From: a virus
Length of the DNA: 26,364 nt
IMG/VR virus record: IMGVR_UViG_3300032242_001355
Coordinates: 1 to 26,364 of that record
Direction: 5' to 3' (one strand)
Shown here piece after piece: positions 8,100 through 13,880 of this stretch; within the stretch, counting starts at the first letter, position 1; every line of letters begins with the position of its first letter. The position numbers and the translations under genes are program-made. The notes under the pieces are model-generated. The model worked only from the letters and a program-made list of their open reading frames with translations. It had not been told where the DNA came from and ran no database searches.

Positions 8100-8900
8100 A
8101 GAGGCTATTTAGGTGGTACTCTTAATACAGCGCCGATGAGAGCGTTCGTGGGTGCAAGTCCCCGCCGAGTGTTAGTCCCAACCGTGAGGTTGCAGATACT
8201 AGCGGTAGTTAGCCGGTTAGAGCGGTATTCGGTCGAACACGCATATACAGCAACATCGTGTATGAATTGTCCAAGTACTTAAAACGCATCGGACTCGCCT
8301 CGTGTTCATGATGGGTTGGATGTCCCAAGTAAGATACTTAAGTCTTTTTTACTTGGTTGGTAAATGCGGGGTTGGTTGTATAAAACAACACGAAGTGTCC
8401 TTTTAGAGGAAGTCAGCAAGTACCCCCTAAAGACAGTGCTTTTAAAAGTGGACTGCGAGGGTTTCCTGATAGGTTGTTTTCTTTTTGTCCAGCATCCCGC
8501 TGTCCCTCTTTTTGCCTTGCTTTTTACCCTTCGCAGCGTAGATGCCAGACGCCCGAATGGAGAGAATGACAGTTCTGTTTTCCCTGGATAACTAATGTTT
8601 AACTGGCATCCCCCTCGGCAGACACCGGGTCAAACGTTCCGTTCGAGTCCGCCGAGTGGAGAGTGTGTCACCTGAGCGAATAAGACAAAACCCCCTGCTG
8701 TTGCTGTAGTTTCGGTAAGAATCACGTGGAATCACAGTGAGAGGGAGACGGAAGGATTAGCATAACCCAATATCTCTCAAAGTTAGTGCTCTCATACTGT
8801 CAGGAACAACTCACCAACTGCACATCACAGGCTATCTCAGACGCTAACAACACTACAACTACAACTACATAGAACGCATGGCAAAGCCATCAAACTATTG
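8100..8900 (+). ncRNA. Candidate large structured noncoding RNA
   Basis: No protein frame on either strand here has a start, ribosome-binding site and plausible composition. Many helices can be seen by eye. In plus-strand order they are: a T-loop-like hairpin (GGG, TGCAAGT, CCC) around 8150-8162; CAACC-GTGA-GGTTG, a GNRA tetraloop hairpin, near 8179-8192; CATATAC/GTGTATG around 8242-8264, whose U-G pair forms only in plus-strand RNA; CCAAGTAA/TTACTTGG (8325-8356); GTTGT/ACAAC (8375-8389); GATGCCAG (8541-8548) with CTGGCATC (8603-8610), a perfect 8-bp pair; a 12-bp interrupted helix from CTCGGC (8614-8619) to GCCGAG (8651-8656); and CAGT-GAGAG (8735-8743) with CTCTC-AT-ACTG (8789-8799). The size and phage setting recall GOLLD/ROOL-type RNAs. 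I cannot confirm membership, and the ends are approximate. Confidence 0.5.
8853..8869. repeat. Short CTACAA hexamer repeat
   Basis: CTACAACTACAACTACA is almost three copies of the hexamer that also occurs as five perfect copies at 11720-11749 in the other large intergenic region. It lies at the downstream end of the structured stretch, next to a small hairpin ATGGC-AAA-GCCAT (8878-8890). Confidence 0.6.
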
Positions 8901-9023
8901 ATTCTCCTGGCTATCTTCTACTCAATACAGCAAGAGTGTGCACCCCAACGTACTTAGGCCTTAACTACGCAATAAAGGGGGAAGGGCGCCGTTTTTCCTG
9001 GGTTTTGCTCCCGCAGGCGTTGA

Positions 9024-9065
9024 CTCGTTGGGCTTCAGAGCCCGCTCGTTAGGCTTTTGAGCCAA
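9024..9065. repeat. Two 21-bp tandem hairpin units
   Basis: Units 9024-9044 and 9045-9065 both begin CTCGTT and each folds into a short hairpin (GGGCT-TCAG-AGCCC and GGCT-TTTG-AGCC). The stems differ but stay paired. Read on the minus strand they lie downstream of the amidoligase operon, after another hairpin, GGGG-A-GC-ATA-GC-CCCC, at 9085-9100. Together they could be a composite terminator for that operon or repeated RNA elements. Confidence 0.6.
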
Positions 9066-9131
9066 GCAAACTAAGTGAGCGGACGGGGAGCATAGCCCCC
9101 CGCCCACGTCGCCAGAATCGCAATCTAGCCA

Positions 9132-9305
9132 CTAATCCGGCAAGATAACGTGAGCGCCTATCTTGTCACCCAGCAACAGGTAGCCACACCCTGCCCGCTC
9201 GGCCTCAAAATTGACCACCCAGCGCCCCACAGTGTCAACCTGCACGCTTAAAATGCGCACCTCTTGAGACTGCAGAAACTCAGTGACATGGCTAGTATCG
9301 GTCAT
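9132..9305 (-). CDS. Small unknown protein, 57 residues
   Basis: The frame starts with ATG at 9305 (MTDTSHVTEFLQSQEVRI), overlaps the end of the preceding membrane-protein gene by 14 bases, and ends with TAG at 9132. The product alternates hydrophobic and charged residues (VQVDTVGRWVVNFEAERAG, then GYLLLGDKIGAHVILPD), suggesting a small beta-rich soluble fold. It is the last gene of the amidoligase operon and is followed by tandem hairpins. I do not recognise a family. Overlap and protein-like composition support it. Confidence 0.65.
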   Translation of the reverse strand: MTDTSHVTEFLQSQEVRILSVQVDTVGRWVVNFEAERAGCGYLLLGDKIGAHVILPD

Positions 9306-9477
9306 CTAGCCACCCCACAATCCAAACCAGCGACAGCGTCACAATCACCCAAACAATGCACGCCCACGGGTCGCTCCTCGAGTCCCCATACCAACCGCCA
9401 GTGAGGTGATTATGCACCCACAAAGCAACGCACCAGCCGGTCACCAGAGCGCCTACAAAGACAATCCACGCCCTCAT
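9292..9477 (-). CDS. Small two-span membrane protein
   Basis: This 61-residue protein starts MRAWIVFVGALVTGWCVALW. It has hydrophobic segments at about residues 3-20 and 38-56, joined by a hydrophilic loop (HNHLTGGWYGDSRSDPW). The start overlaps the stop of the amidotransferase gene as ATGA, so the two are translationally coupled. Its place in the operon suggests it may tether or assist the amidoligase/amidotransferase pair at the membrane. That is inference; no family is recognised. Confidence 0.75.
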   Translation of the reverse strand: MRAWIVFVGALVTGWCVALWVHNHLTGGWYGDSRSDPWACIVWVIVTLSLVWIVGWLDDRY

Positions 9478-10268
9478 CGCTCACCTCCTACGGTCAGGCA
9501 CATGCATTCATCGTAAGCGCTCACACAGTCCAAACACCACCCGCAGAACTCACAATTACTTTCACCATCAGCAACACGAGCACCACAGTCAGGGTTATCA
9601 CACAACCACCAGTGAGACACAAATGAGTCTTTACGTGGCGCAATCCTAAAAGTGTCATACTCATACCCCCAAGCCGAACTGCTGGACATGTAGGACTGAT
9701 TAACGGGCTTATAAGACGAATTAGACCACCAGACTTCAGACGCCGACCAGTGACCGAGACCCTCACCAAGAATCATCAAAGGCATCTCGTCCTCGACGGT
9801 CAGAATCACCACCTTCGACCCAGAGCCCTCCACGAAGCCCTCGAGCACGTCCCAAGCGTGAGGCTTGGACAACCCTGAGACGCCACCAATCAACCCGCCG
9901 AATACCTCACGAGCGAACGTCTCGGAATCAGTCTGGTCACCAGTCGGCTCCAATGGAAGCATGCCATTGTGAGCAATCACAGTGCCACCCGTGCCAACTG
10001 GAAAGCCGTGGCAGTTCTCTAATTTCTTCGAGCCATGTGTGGCGATTCTGGCGTGGAAGAACCAAGCCAACACATCACCACTCACCAACGTCTCGAAGGC
10101 CGAAATTGCCGTTTGAGCATCCATCGAGCGACCAGTGAGCAGACGCCTGATTCCATCCATCTCAACCACTGCACCCCAACCAAACCCATCTGGATTCGAC
10201 TTGCAGGCCTGCTCGAGTTCTGCTCGTGTCGGACGTGCTGAGTCAACCCCAGCGCAAATGACGCACAT
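9474..10268 (-). CDS. Class-II glutamine amidotransferase with C-terminal zinc ribbon
   Basis: This is a 264-residue Ntn-fold amidotransferase. Cys2 directly after the initiator Met (MCVICAG) is the expected nucleophile after Met removal. NPDGFGWG at 25-32, HARIATHG at 72-79 and HNGML at 100-104 match the glutamine-binding motifs of phage GAT-II proteins. Such enzymes hydrolyse glutamine and pass ammonia to a partner synthetase. The C-terminus holds a cysteine-rich zinc-ribbon region (CDNPDC, CEFCGWCLDC) that may bind a partner or substrate. The gene starts at the base where the amidoligase stop ends and overlaps the membrane gene by four bases. Iyer and colleagues described linked amidoligase and GAT-II genes in phages. 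The actual substrate here is unknown. Confidence 0.88.
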   Translation of the reverse strand: MCVICAGVDSARPTRAELEQACKSNPDGFGWGAVVEMDGIRRLLTGRSMDAQTAISAFETLVSGDVLAWFFHARIATHGSKKLENCHGFPVGTGGTVIAHNGMLPLEPTGDQTDSETFAREVFGGLIGGVSGLSKPHAWDVLEGFVEGSGSKVVILTVEDEMPLMILGEGLGHWSASEVWWSNSSYKPVNQSYMSSSSAWGYEYDTFRIAPRKDSFVSHWWLCDNPDCGARVADGESNCEFCGWCLDCVSAYDECMCLTVGGER

Positions 10269-11248
10269 CAGCCCGCCACCATTCCAAAGTTACCACCACG
10301 AAGCAAAACCGACGCCGCAGCTTCTCCTCGAGCATCAACCCAAGCGCTAAAACGTGGCCACTCCAAAGCACCACGCAAAACATCGTGAGCCGTCAGCGTC
10401 CTCGTGTACTCACGAGCAAAATGAACCAGCGCAATAGAACCAAGCACACGCCCAAACTGAAGCGAAGGCCTAAAAATCCTGACCTCGATAGTCTCAGCAT
10501 TGCTAAAGTTCACAGCGTCAAAGTGATTGGCCGAGTAACGAACCTTCACCTTTGTTACAGTTTCGCCCTCGTTGAAATTGGCAAACGATGACGAACGACG
10601 AGCAACACCCTGCCAATCCTTGGCGTTTCGATTGAACAACAAACCAAAACGCACCTGATGGCTGGCAGTCATCCCCTTTCGTGTCATGTGAACATGGAGC
10701 CCGCACTGCGACATGCTCCACGCTTCCATCCCATGCTCCGCAATCTCACGCAACCACGTGCTCCACTGCTCGGCCGATTCCCGCCAAGATTCAAAAGTGC
10801 GAGGGTGACTGACCAACTCGAGGCCATCGCTCGACAGACTGCCATCCTCTTTCATAATTGCAGTATCCGACGGAATAGCGCTGGCGATGTAATCGACAGC
10901 AGACTGACGCCCGCCCCGTGTGTCCATTTCCAACTCGATGCCATAAAACACCGAACCAGCGCCATGCTTCACCCAGCCATCGCTCGGCGTGTAATCGTGT
11001 GACTTCACCAAACGCTCGTCCTCATACGACTCATAACACTCATTGCAAACAGTGTCACCGCTCACCGTGTCGTGTGATTCCATAGATTGACCATACCAAA
11101 CAGCGCACCCCTCACACTCCCAAGCAGAATAAGAAACGCAACTCTCGCACCATTCATACTCACCATGACGAGTCTGCACCGTCATTTCACCGCCGGGCTC
11201 ACTGTGCTCGTCGCACTCATCACACACAAAACATTCCACAACTGACAT
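10268..11248 (-). CDS. Zinc-finger amidoligase (glutamine-synthetase-like fold)
   Basis: This 326-residue protein has an N-terminal metal-binding region (residues 1-75) with CFVCDEC, CESC, CEGC and CNEC. A COG2170/DUF-type amidoligase domain follows. Motifs are GIELEMD at 103-109, EDGSL at 134-138, GLELVSHP at 142-149, CGLHVH at 182-187 and EVRIFR at 255-260. These acidic, His and Arg residues are the expected ATP/Mg and substrate ligands. Such enzymes make amide or peptide-like bonds with ATP. I chose the ATG at 11248 because GGAGG lies seven bases upstream. A frame 33 bases longer exists without that signal. It has its own promoter (11300-11329). The operon is visibly GC-richer than its neighbours (38 of 60 bases in 9781-9840), suggesting separate acquisition. 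Confidence 0.88.
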   Translation of the reverse strand: MSVVECFVCDECDEHSEPGGEMTVQTRHGEYEWCESCVSYSAWECEGCAVWYGQSMESHDTVSGDTVCNECYESYEDERLVKSHDYTPSDGWVKHGAGSVFYGIELEMDTRGGRQSAVDYIASAIPSDTAIMKEDGSLSSDGLELVSHPRTFESWRESAEQWSTWLREIAEHGMEAWSMSQCGLHVHMTRKGMTASHQVRFGLLFNRNAKDWQGVARRSSSFANFNEGETVTKVKVRYSANHFDAVNFSNAETIEVRIFRPSLQFGRVLGSIALVHFAREYTRTLTAHDVLRGALEWPRFSAWVDARGEAAASVLLRGGNFGMVAG

Positions 11249-11299
11249 TTCAAAACCTCCACAATCACGGGAACACCCCAACGGTGAACCACTTCAATC

Positions 11300-11329
11300 A
11301 TTTTAAGCGCAAAACTTCACCCGTGTCAA
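11300..11329 (-). promoter_or_regulatory. Promoter of the amidoligase operon
   Basis: On the minus strand TTGACA (11324-11329) is followed after 18 bases by TAAAAT (11300-11305). Transcription would start near 11293, leaving a leader of about 45 bases before the amidoligase ATG and its GGAGG site. Confidence 0.75.
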
Positions 11330-11539
11330 TAGTATTTCGCTAATTTCTTAAAAATAATACAAATGCCACCAAACACGCTAGAAAACGATTCTAAAGACTT
11401 AGCACCAAAGTGGACCAACCACCCACAAACAACAAAAAAGTCCGCTAGCGAGCAAACACCAAAAAACACCCATTTTTACCCCCAAAGTGGGGAGCCTGCC
11501 CTAAATAAGTAAAACTCACCAAATTGCATAAAAAACCAT

Positions 11540-11564
11540 TAGCACTCACACGCCTCGACTGCTA
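11540..11564 (-). repeat. 25-bp dyad repeat, copy 3
   Basis: On the minus strand this is TAGCA, 15 bases (GTCGAGGCGTGTGAG), TGCTA. The arms pair perfectly and the core is nearly identical to that of the other two copies. It overlaps copy 2 by two bases. Confidence 0.85.
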
Positions 11565-11587
11565 GCAATCACACGCCTCGACTGCCA
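11563..11587 (-). repeat. 25-bp dyad repeat, copy 2
   Basis: On the minus strand this is TGGCA, 15 bases (GTCGAGGCGTGTGAT), TGCTA. One arm position would be a G-U pair in minus-strand RNA. The same position is G-C in copy 1 and A-U in copy 3. Confidence 0.85.
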
Positions 11588-11610
11588 AAAGTAAGTAAGA
11601 ACTGACATTC

Positions 11611-11635
11611 TGGCACTCGCACGCCTCGACTGCCA
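11611..11635 (-). repeat. 25-bp dyad repeat, copy 1
   Basis: On the minus strand this is TGGCA, 15 bases (GTCGAGGCGTGCGAG), TGCCA, with perfectly paired arms. It abuts the -10 of the SOS-box promoter, so the expected start of transcription near 11628 lies inside it. That favours a DNA-binding role at least for this copy. Confidence 0.85.
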
Positions 11636-11662
11636 ACATACGAACAAATGTTCGATTCTCAA
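11635..11662 (-). promoter_or_regulatory. Promoter with LexA/SOS box in its spacer
   Basis: On the minus strand TTGAGA (11657-11662) and TATGTT (11635-11640) are separated by 16 bases. That spacer contains CGAACAAATGTTCG (11641-11654), a perfect match to the Gram-positive LexA box CGAACRNRYGTTCG and one base short of the actinobacterial TCGAAC-N4-GTTCGA. A bound repressor here would block RNA polymerase directly. The first protein gene downstream is the amidoligase, about 380 bases away with its own promoter. Confidence 0.75.
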
Positions 11663-11690
11663 AAAAAAATTTTCCGGGCTAGCGCCCGGC
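11661..11690 (-). terminator. Intrinsic terminator upstream of SOS-box promoter
   Basis: On the minus strand CCGGGC-GCTA-GCCCGG is followed by AAAATTTTTTTTT, a GC-rich stem with a run of nine T. The T-run touches the -35 of the SOS-box promoter, so the terminator insulates that promoter from upstream transcription. Confidence 0.8.
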
Positions 11691-11719
11691 TACGCATCTC
11701 AGACAGTACCAAGCCCTCA

Positions 11720-11749
11720 AACTACAACTACAACTACAACTACAACTAC
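11720..11749. repeat. Five perfect copies of AACTAC
   Basis: Thirty bases of hexamer repeat lie in a gene-free region. A shorter run of the same hexamer occurs at 8853-8869. In one plus-strand frame it would read Asn-Tyr repeats, but I do not believe that frame is coding. Confidence 0.9.
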
Positions 11750-11875
11750 GGGTCCCTAATCGGGACACCATTTCCGGTTCCGCTGGACGCCTCAATCCAC
11801 GCCACAGCAAACTCGACCCCCGCCAAAACAACGGCAACTCCACTATGTGTGTGCAAAAGTCGTAGCGCGAGCCGA

Positions 11876-11945
11876 ATTATCTTTCTAAAGTGCGCCAAAA
11901 ATTGCAGGCCCAAAGATTATCTTTCTCAAGTGCGCCCAAAAAATT
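11876..11945. repeat. Two direct repeats of about 28 bp
   Basis: Copies at 11876-11903 and 11916-11945 share ATTATCTTTCT, one base difference, AAGTGCGCC and an A-run ending in ATT. Starts are 40 bp apart, close to four helical turns, so a protein bound to both would face the same side of the DNA. Confidence 0.75.
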
Positions 11946-11950
11946 ACAAA

Positions 11951-11997
11951 GCCCTTGCGAATGTCTCGCCGGGGGGGACAAAGACACTCACAAGGGC
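11951..11997 (-). terminator. Long imperfect hairpin, second of a tandem pair
   Basis: GCCCTTGCGAATGTCT (11951-11966) pairs with AGACACTCACAAGGGC (11982-11997) at 14 of 16 positions around a G-rich loop. It lies about 45 bases downstream of the stop at 12041. There is no T-run, as is common for actinobacterial terminators. Confidence 0.6.
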
Positions 11998-12007
11998 AAT
12001 GGGGGGC

Positions 12008-12035
12008 GGGGATGGGGCGTTGGGTACCCATCCCC
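12008..12035 (-). terminator. GC-rich hairpin directly after the 12041 stop
   Basis: GGGGATGGG (12008-12016) and CCCATCCCC (12027-12035) form a perfect 9-bp stem with a 10-base loop, starting five bases after the stop codon of the last gene of its operon. It probably ends that transcript together with the 11951-11997 hairpin. Confidence 0.65.
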
Positions 12036-12040
12036 ACGAA

Positions 12041-12253
12041 CTATAGAACGCCGTCCGTAATGGCCCAAGAGCCGTTGCTGACGCTGTATTCAACAGTACT
12101 AGCAGGGTCAATGTTACCTGCTACACGGTCGATACAAAATTCTACAAAACTTTCAACTGTCAATGGGTAATCAAGTCGTGACTCAGAATACTCATTAAAC
12201 AAGTCGAGGTCGATAGTGTCATACGTTGCTGTAATTGTAACAGTGCACTTCAT
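12041..12253 (-). CDS. Unknown 70-residue acidic protein
   Basis: The protein starts MKCTVTITATYDTIDLDLF and contains VESFVEFCIDRVAGNIDP and a C-terminal YSVSNGSWAITDGVL. It has an alternating beta-strand start and no catalytic motif I recognise. The start overlaps the stop of the preceding gene as ATGA, and a strong hairpin follows its stop. It is the last of three coupled small genes transcribed from the promoter at 12713-12741. Function unknown. Confidence 0.75.
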   Translation of the reverse strand: MKCTVTITATYDTIDLDLFNEYSESRLDYPLTVESFVEFCIDRVAGNIDPASTVEYSVSNGSWAITDGVL

Positions 12254-12498
12254 GCTAACGGTCCAATAAATCGAACGTATGTAAGTCGGTTGCCATTCTC
12301 GCCTTTGCGGTAGGCACGTTCGTAACGTGGACCTGCAAACATACGTGGCACCGGTATGTGGTTTGGGTTTTCAATAATCATAGCCCATTCACCTGGTCGC
12401 TCTTTAAGCATTGCATCAACTCGAGCCCACTTGCTTGTGCGCTTGACTTGGCCTTGACTGCTTGGTGGGGGTGTTTCCCATTTAATTTGCTCATTCAT
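12250..12498 (-). CDS. Unknown 82-residue basic protein
   Basis: I chose the ATG at 12498 (MNEQIKWETPPPSSQGQVKR) because it overlaps the stop of the upstream gene as ATGA. A frame five codons longer has no support. The rest includes KWARVDAMLKERPGEWAMII, PRMFAGPRYERAYRKGENG and a YVRFIGPLA end. Many actinophages encode short proteins with a similar ERPGEW segment, of unknown function. It is rich in Arg and Lys and may bind nucleic acid, but this is only composition. Confidence 0.72.
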   Translation of the reverse strand: MNEQIKWETPPPSSQGQVKRTSKWARVDAMLKERPGEWAMIIENPNHIPVPRMFAGPRYERAYRKGENGNRLTYVRFIGPLA

Positions 12499-12668
12499 AG
12501 ACCCACGCCCCAAATGTCACAAACTTCTGCAACTGCATCGTTAAGTTGCTCAAAAAGCGACTCTTTATCTTCTGCACTTAAATTAGCACTGGCTATGAAG
12601 TTCTCAGTTATCTCGGAGAACCAAAGCACTTCTGAATTATCAGCACCAAATGTTTTAATCTCATTCAT
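12495..12668 (-). CDS. Unknown 57-residue acidic protein
   Basis: The frame runs from the ATG at 12668 to TGA at 12495. AGGAGG sits five bases before the ATG, one of the best ribosome-binding sites in the window. The product (MNEIKTFGADNSEVLWFSEI...) is acidic and helical (SAEDKESLFEQLNDAVAEVC). It heads a three-gene operon with ATGA couplings. A small acidic protein expressed from a good promoter and ribosome-binding site could be an early host-takeover factor, but no family is recognised. Confidence 0.72.
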   Translation of the reverse strand: MNEIKTFGADNSEVLWFSEITENFIASANLSAEDKESLFEQLNDAVAEVCDIWGVGL

Positions 12669-12712
12669 TTTACCCTCCTACAGGTAGTTATTTACTGCGT
12701 TATGTACATTTA

Positions 12713-12741
12713 AGCATACAATTTTATGCTTGTCAAGTCAA
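12713..12741 (-). promoter_or_regulatory. Promoter of the three-small-gene operon
   Basis: On the minus strand TTGACT (12736-12741), 17 bases, then TATGCT (12713-12718). The -35 overlaps the end of the WhiB gene. Transcription would start near 12706, about 38 bases before the 12668 start codon. Confidence 0.65.
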
Positions 12742-13124
12742 TTTATTTCTTTTCTTTTCCTATAACGAGCCACACGAATGCGAGTAGCAGAATTATAGGC
12801 ATCAATGCATGGCTGGCATGTAACATGAGATTCGTCCTTTGTCTTTTGGCGTCGATGCCATGCCCACCCTCGCTCGGTCCCGTGTTCGACCTCTTTGCGG
12901 TTAGGTGGTTGGTATCCAAGTGATACCGAAAGAATGCGTAGTTCGTGGTAATCGAGTCCTGCCCAGATTCCCCACGCCTCTCGATGCACGAGCGCCCATT
13001 TAAGACAATCTGCCTTAATGGGACACTCTGAGCAAATCATCTTTGCTCGCATCTGAAAGCGACTGCGGTCGTCAAAGTAGAGTTTAGTTTTACCTAGACA
13101 TCTTGCTCTGGACCAATCAGTCAT
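12738..13124 (-). CDS. WhiB-family protein with Cys/His-rich C-terminal tail
   Basis: This 128-residue protein has the WhiB [4Fe-4S] ligand set: Cys9, then C31-x2-C34-x5-C40. The WGIWAGLD segment is the family's tryptophan/glycine turn. WhiB proteins bind the primary sigma factor and alter transcription in actinobacteria and their phages; phage WhiBs can dominate host copies. After the WhiB domain there is HGTERGWAWHRRQK and CQPCIDAYN, the His and CxxC module common in actinophage small proteins. A basic tail ends RVARYRKRKEIN and could bind DNA. The start overlaps the SSB stop as TAATG. Confidence 0.9.
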   Translation of the reverse strand: MTDWSRARCLGKTKLYFDDRSRFQMRAKMICSECPIKADCLKWALVHREAWGIWAGLDYHELRILSVSLGYQPPNRKEVEHGTERGWAWHRRQKTKDESHVTCQPCIDAYNSATRIRVARYRKRKEIN

Positions 13125-13495
13125 TAAAAGTCGTCTTCGACGGCCTTCTTCTTGGCTCCTTCAAAAGGAGTTCCTGTAACCTGTGCTGTTGCGAATCGAA
13201 GGTCAGGTCCAACAGCCTCAGCGTTAAGGATTACCTTGCTGACGTGTTTGCCTTCCTTGTTCTCGTAACGGTCTTGGTTCAAGTTACCGTTGACTACAAC
13301 TCGGTCACCCTTATGTAGTGAATCAGCAATGCCCTGAGCAAGTGTGCCCCAAGCGGTGCAGTCGAAGTAAGAAACGTATTCTTCCTCGCCCTTCTTTCTG
13401 TTTACTGCAACAGAGAAGTTCACAAGGGCCATGCCGTTGTTGGTGAACTTTAACTCTGGGTCGGCGGTAAGTCTGCCTATGATGGTGGTACTCAT
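13124..13495 (-). CDS. ssb: Single-stranded DNA-binding protein
   Basis: This 123-residue protein has the SSB OB-fold pattern: IIGRLTADPELKFTNNG, VNFSVAVNR, YFDCTAWGTLAQ, KGDRVVVNGNL and a KVILNAEAVGPDL end. The C-terminus is acidic (KKAVEDDF), which resembles the DDIPF-type tip that binds partner proteins, though shortened. It coats single-stranded DNA during replication and recombination, and it is encoded among ERF and nuclease genes. The glycine-rich linker of host SSB is almost absent, a usual phage shortening. Confidence 0.95.
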   Translation of the reverse strand: MSTTIIGRLTADPELKFTNNGMALVNFSVAVNRKKGEEEYVSYFDCTAWGTLAQGIADSLHKGDRVVVNGNLNQDRYENKEGKHVSKVILNAEAVGPDLRFATAQVTGTPFEGAKKKAVEDDF

Positions 13496-13538
13496 TTCTG
13501 TCCTATGCTTTCTCTAATTACTGCTCTGTAAGTGTACA

Positions 13539-13880
13539 TCAATAGCCGGCCATTTGCAACAGTTTCACCATGTCTTCTAGTGTAACTACTGCATAGGCTC
13601 GACCTGCACTTGTGTTACGTCGCTTGATAACTGCTAGGCCGATGTCTGCCTTAGCGTTGTTCTTCTCTACCTCGGTTTCATCCATGATAGAGGCGAGTGT
13701 TATCTTGCCTACGTTCTTGCACTCAATCACAATGGCATGGGCAAACCCGTTAAGGTCACCCTTGTCAATCGTGTTTCCTGCACCGTAACGTCGCTCGACT
13801 TGCGGGTAGCCATTCTCGTTAAAGAACTTAGCAACGTCACGCTCCCATTGGGAACCTTTAGCCTTCTGTGGTGTCGTCAT
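13539..13880 (-). CDS. Holliday-junction-resolvase-like PD-(D/E)XK nuclease
   Basis: The protein is 113 residues from the ATG at 13880; a TTG three codons earlier is also possible. GSQWERDVAKFF (E13), RYGAGNTIDKGDLNGF (D42) and AIVIECKN (E53-x-K55) match the catalytic order of Hjc-like resolvases and related phage nucleases. They cut branched DNA during recombination and before packaging. It lies between a small acidic gene, which it overlaps by 23 bases, and ssb, consistent with a recombination-replication module. Exact substrate (Holliday junction or other branch) is inferred from the family. Confidence 0.8.
   Translation of the reverse strand: MTTPQKAKGSQWERDVAKFFNENGYPQVERRYGAGNTIDKGDLNGFAHAIVIECKNVGKITLASIMDETEVEKNNAKADIGLAVIKRRNTSAGRAYAVVTLEDMVKLLQMAGY

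Larger units (their letters stand above)
11249..12040. other. Gene-free regulatory interval, about 790 bases
   Basis: No convincing coding frame is present. The A/C-rich plus strand carries, from right to left, two tandem hairpins, two near-identical direct repeats, a five-copy hexamer, a terminator, an SOS-box promoter, three dyad repeats and the amidoligase promoter. The stretch at about 11330-11539 is AT-rich. Apart from a small CCCC-AAAGT-GGGG hairpin at 11480-11492 I see nothing definite in it. Repeats beside an AT-rich tract close to replication genes would also suit a replication origin. Confidence 0.7.

Noticed and set aside
8140-8200. Group II intron or cobalamin riboswitch (GGTGCAAGTCC)
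   Set aside because: This short segment occurs in both, but no domain V, no intron-encoded protein and no B12-box (CCGCNACTG...GCCAGGA) follow. Likely a T-loop element of another RNA.
8196-8240. tRNA-like D-arm (TAGTTAGCCGGTTAGAGC)
   Set aside because: Resembles a D-arm, but the D-stem lacks one base and no anticodon arm, T-arm or acceptor stem can be completed.
8461-8570. Minus-strand lysine-rich frame (AAKGKKQGKKRDSG)
   Set aside because: No proper start codon until late, then only about 20 codons remain. A TAG lies upstream. Not supported.
8364-8591. Plus-strand 75-codon frame in the structured region
   Set aside because: No ribosome-binding site, lies across several paired helices, and composition is not convincing.
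8633-8660. tRNA-like GTTCGAGTCC T-loop
   Set aside because: Flanking bases do not form a T-stem or acceptor stem. The segment pairs better within the 8614-8656 helix.
11755-11920. Minus-strand frame with a protein-like end (SGVAVVLAGVEFAVAW)
   Set aside because: The composition looks plausible, but there is no ATG or GTG in frame, only TTG/CTG without a good ribosome-binding site, and the frame is only about 56 codons long. Could be a relic; not supported enough to annotate.
11648-12046. Plus-strand open frame with Asn-Tyr repeats
   Set aside because: Opposite to all genes, starts inside the SOS box, has no ribosome-binding site, and runs through a terminator, hexamer repeat and tandem hairpins. 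The NY run is just the AACTAC repeat.
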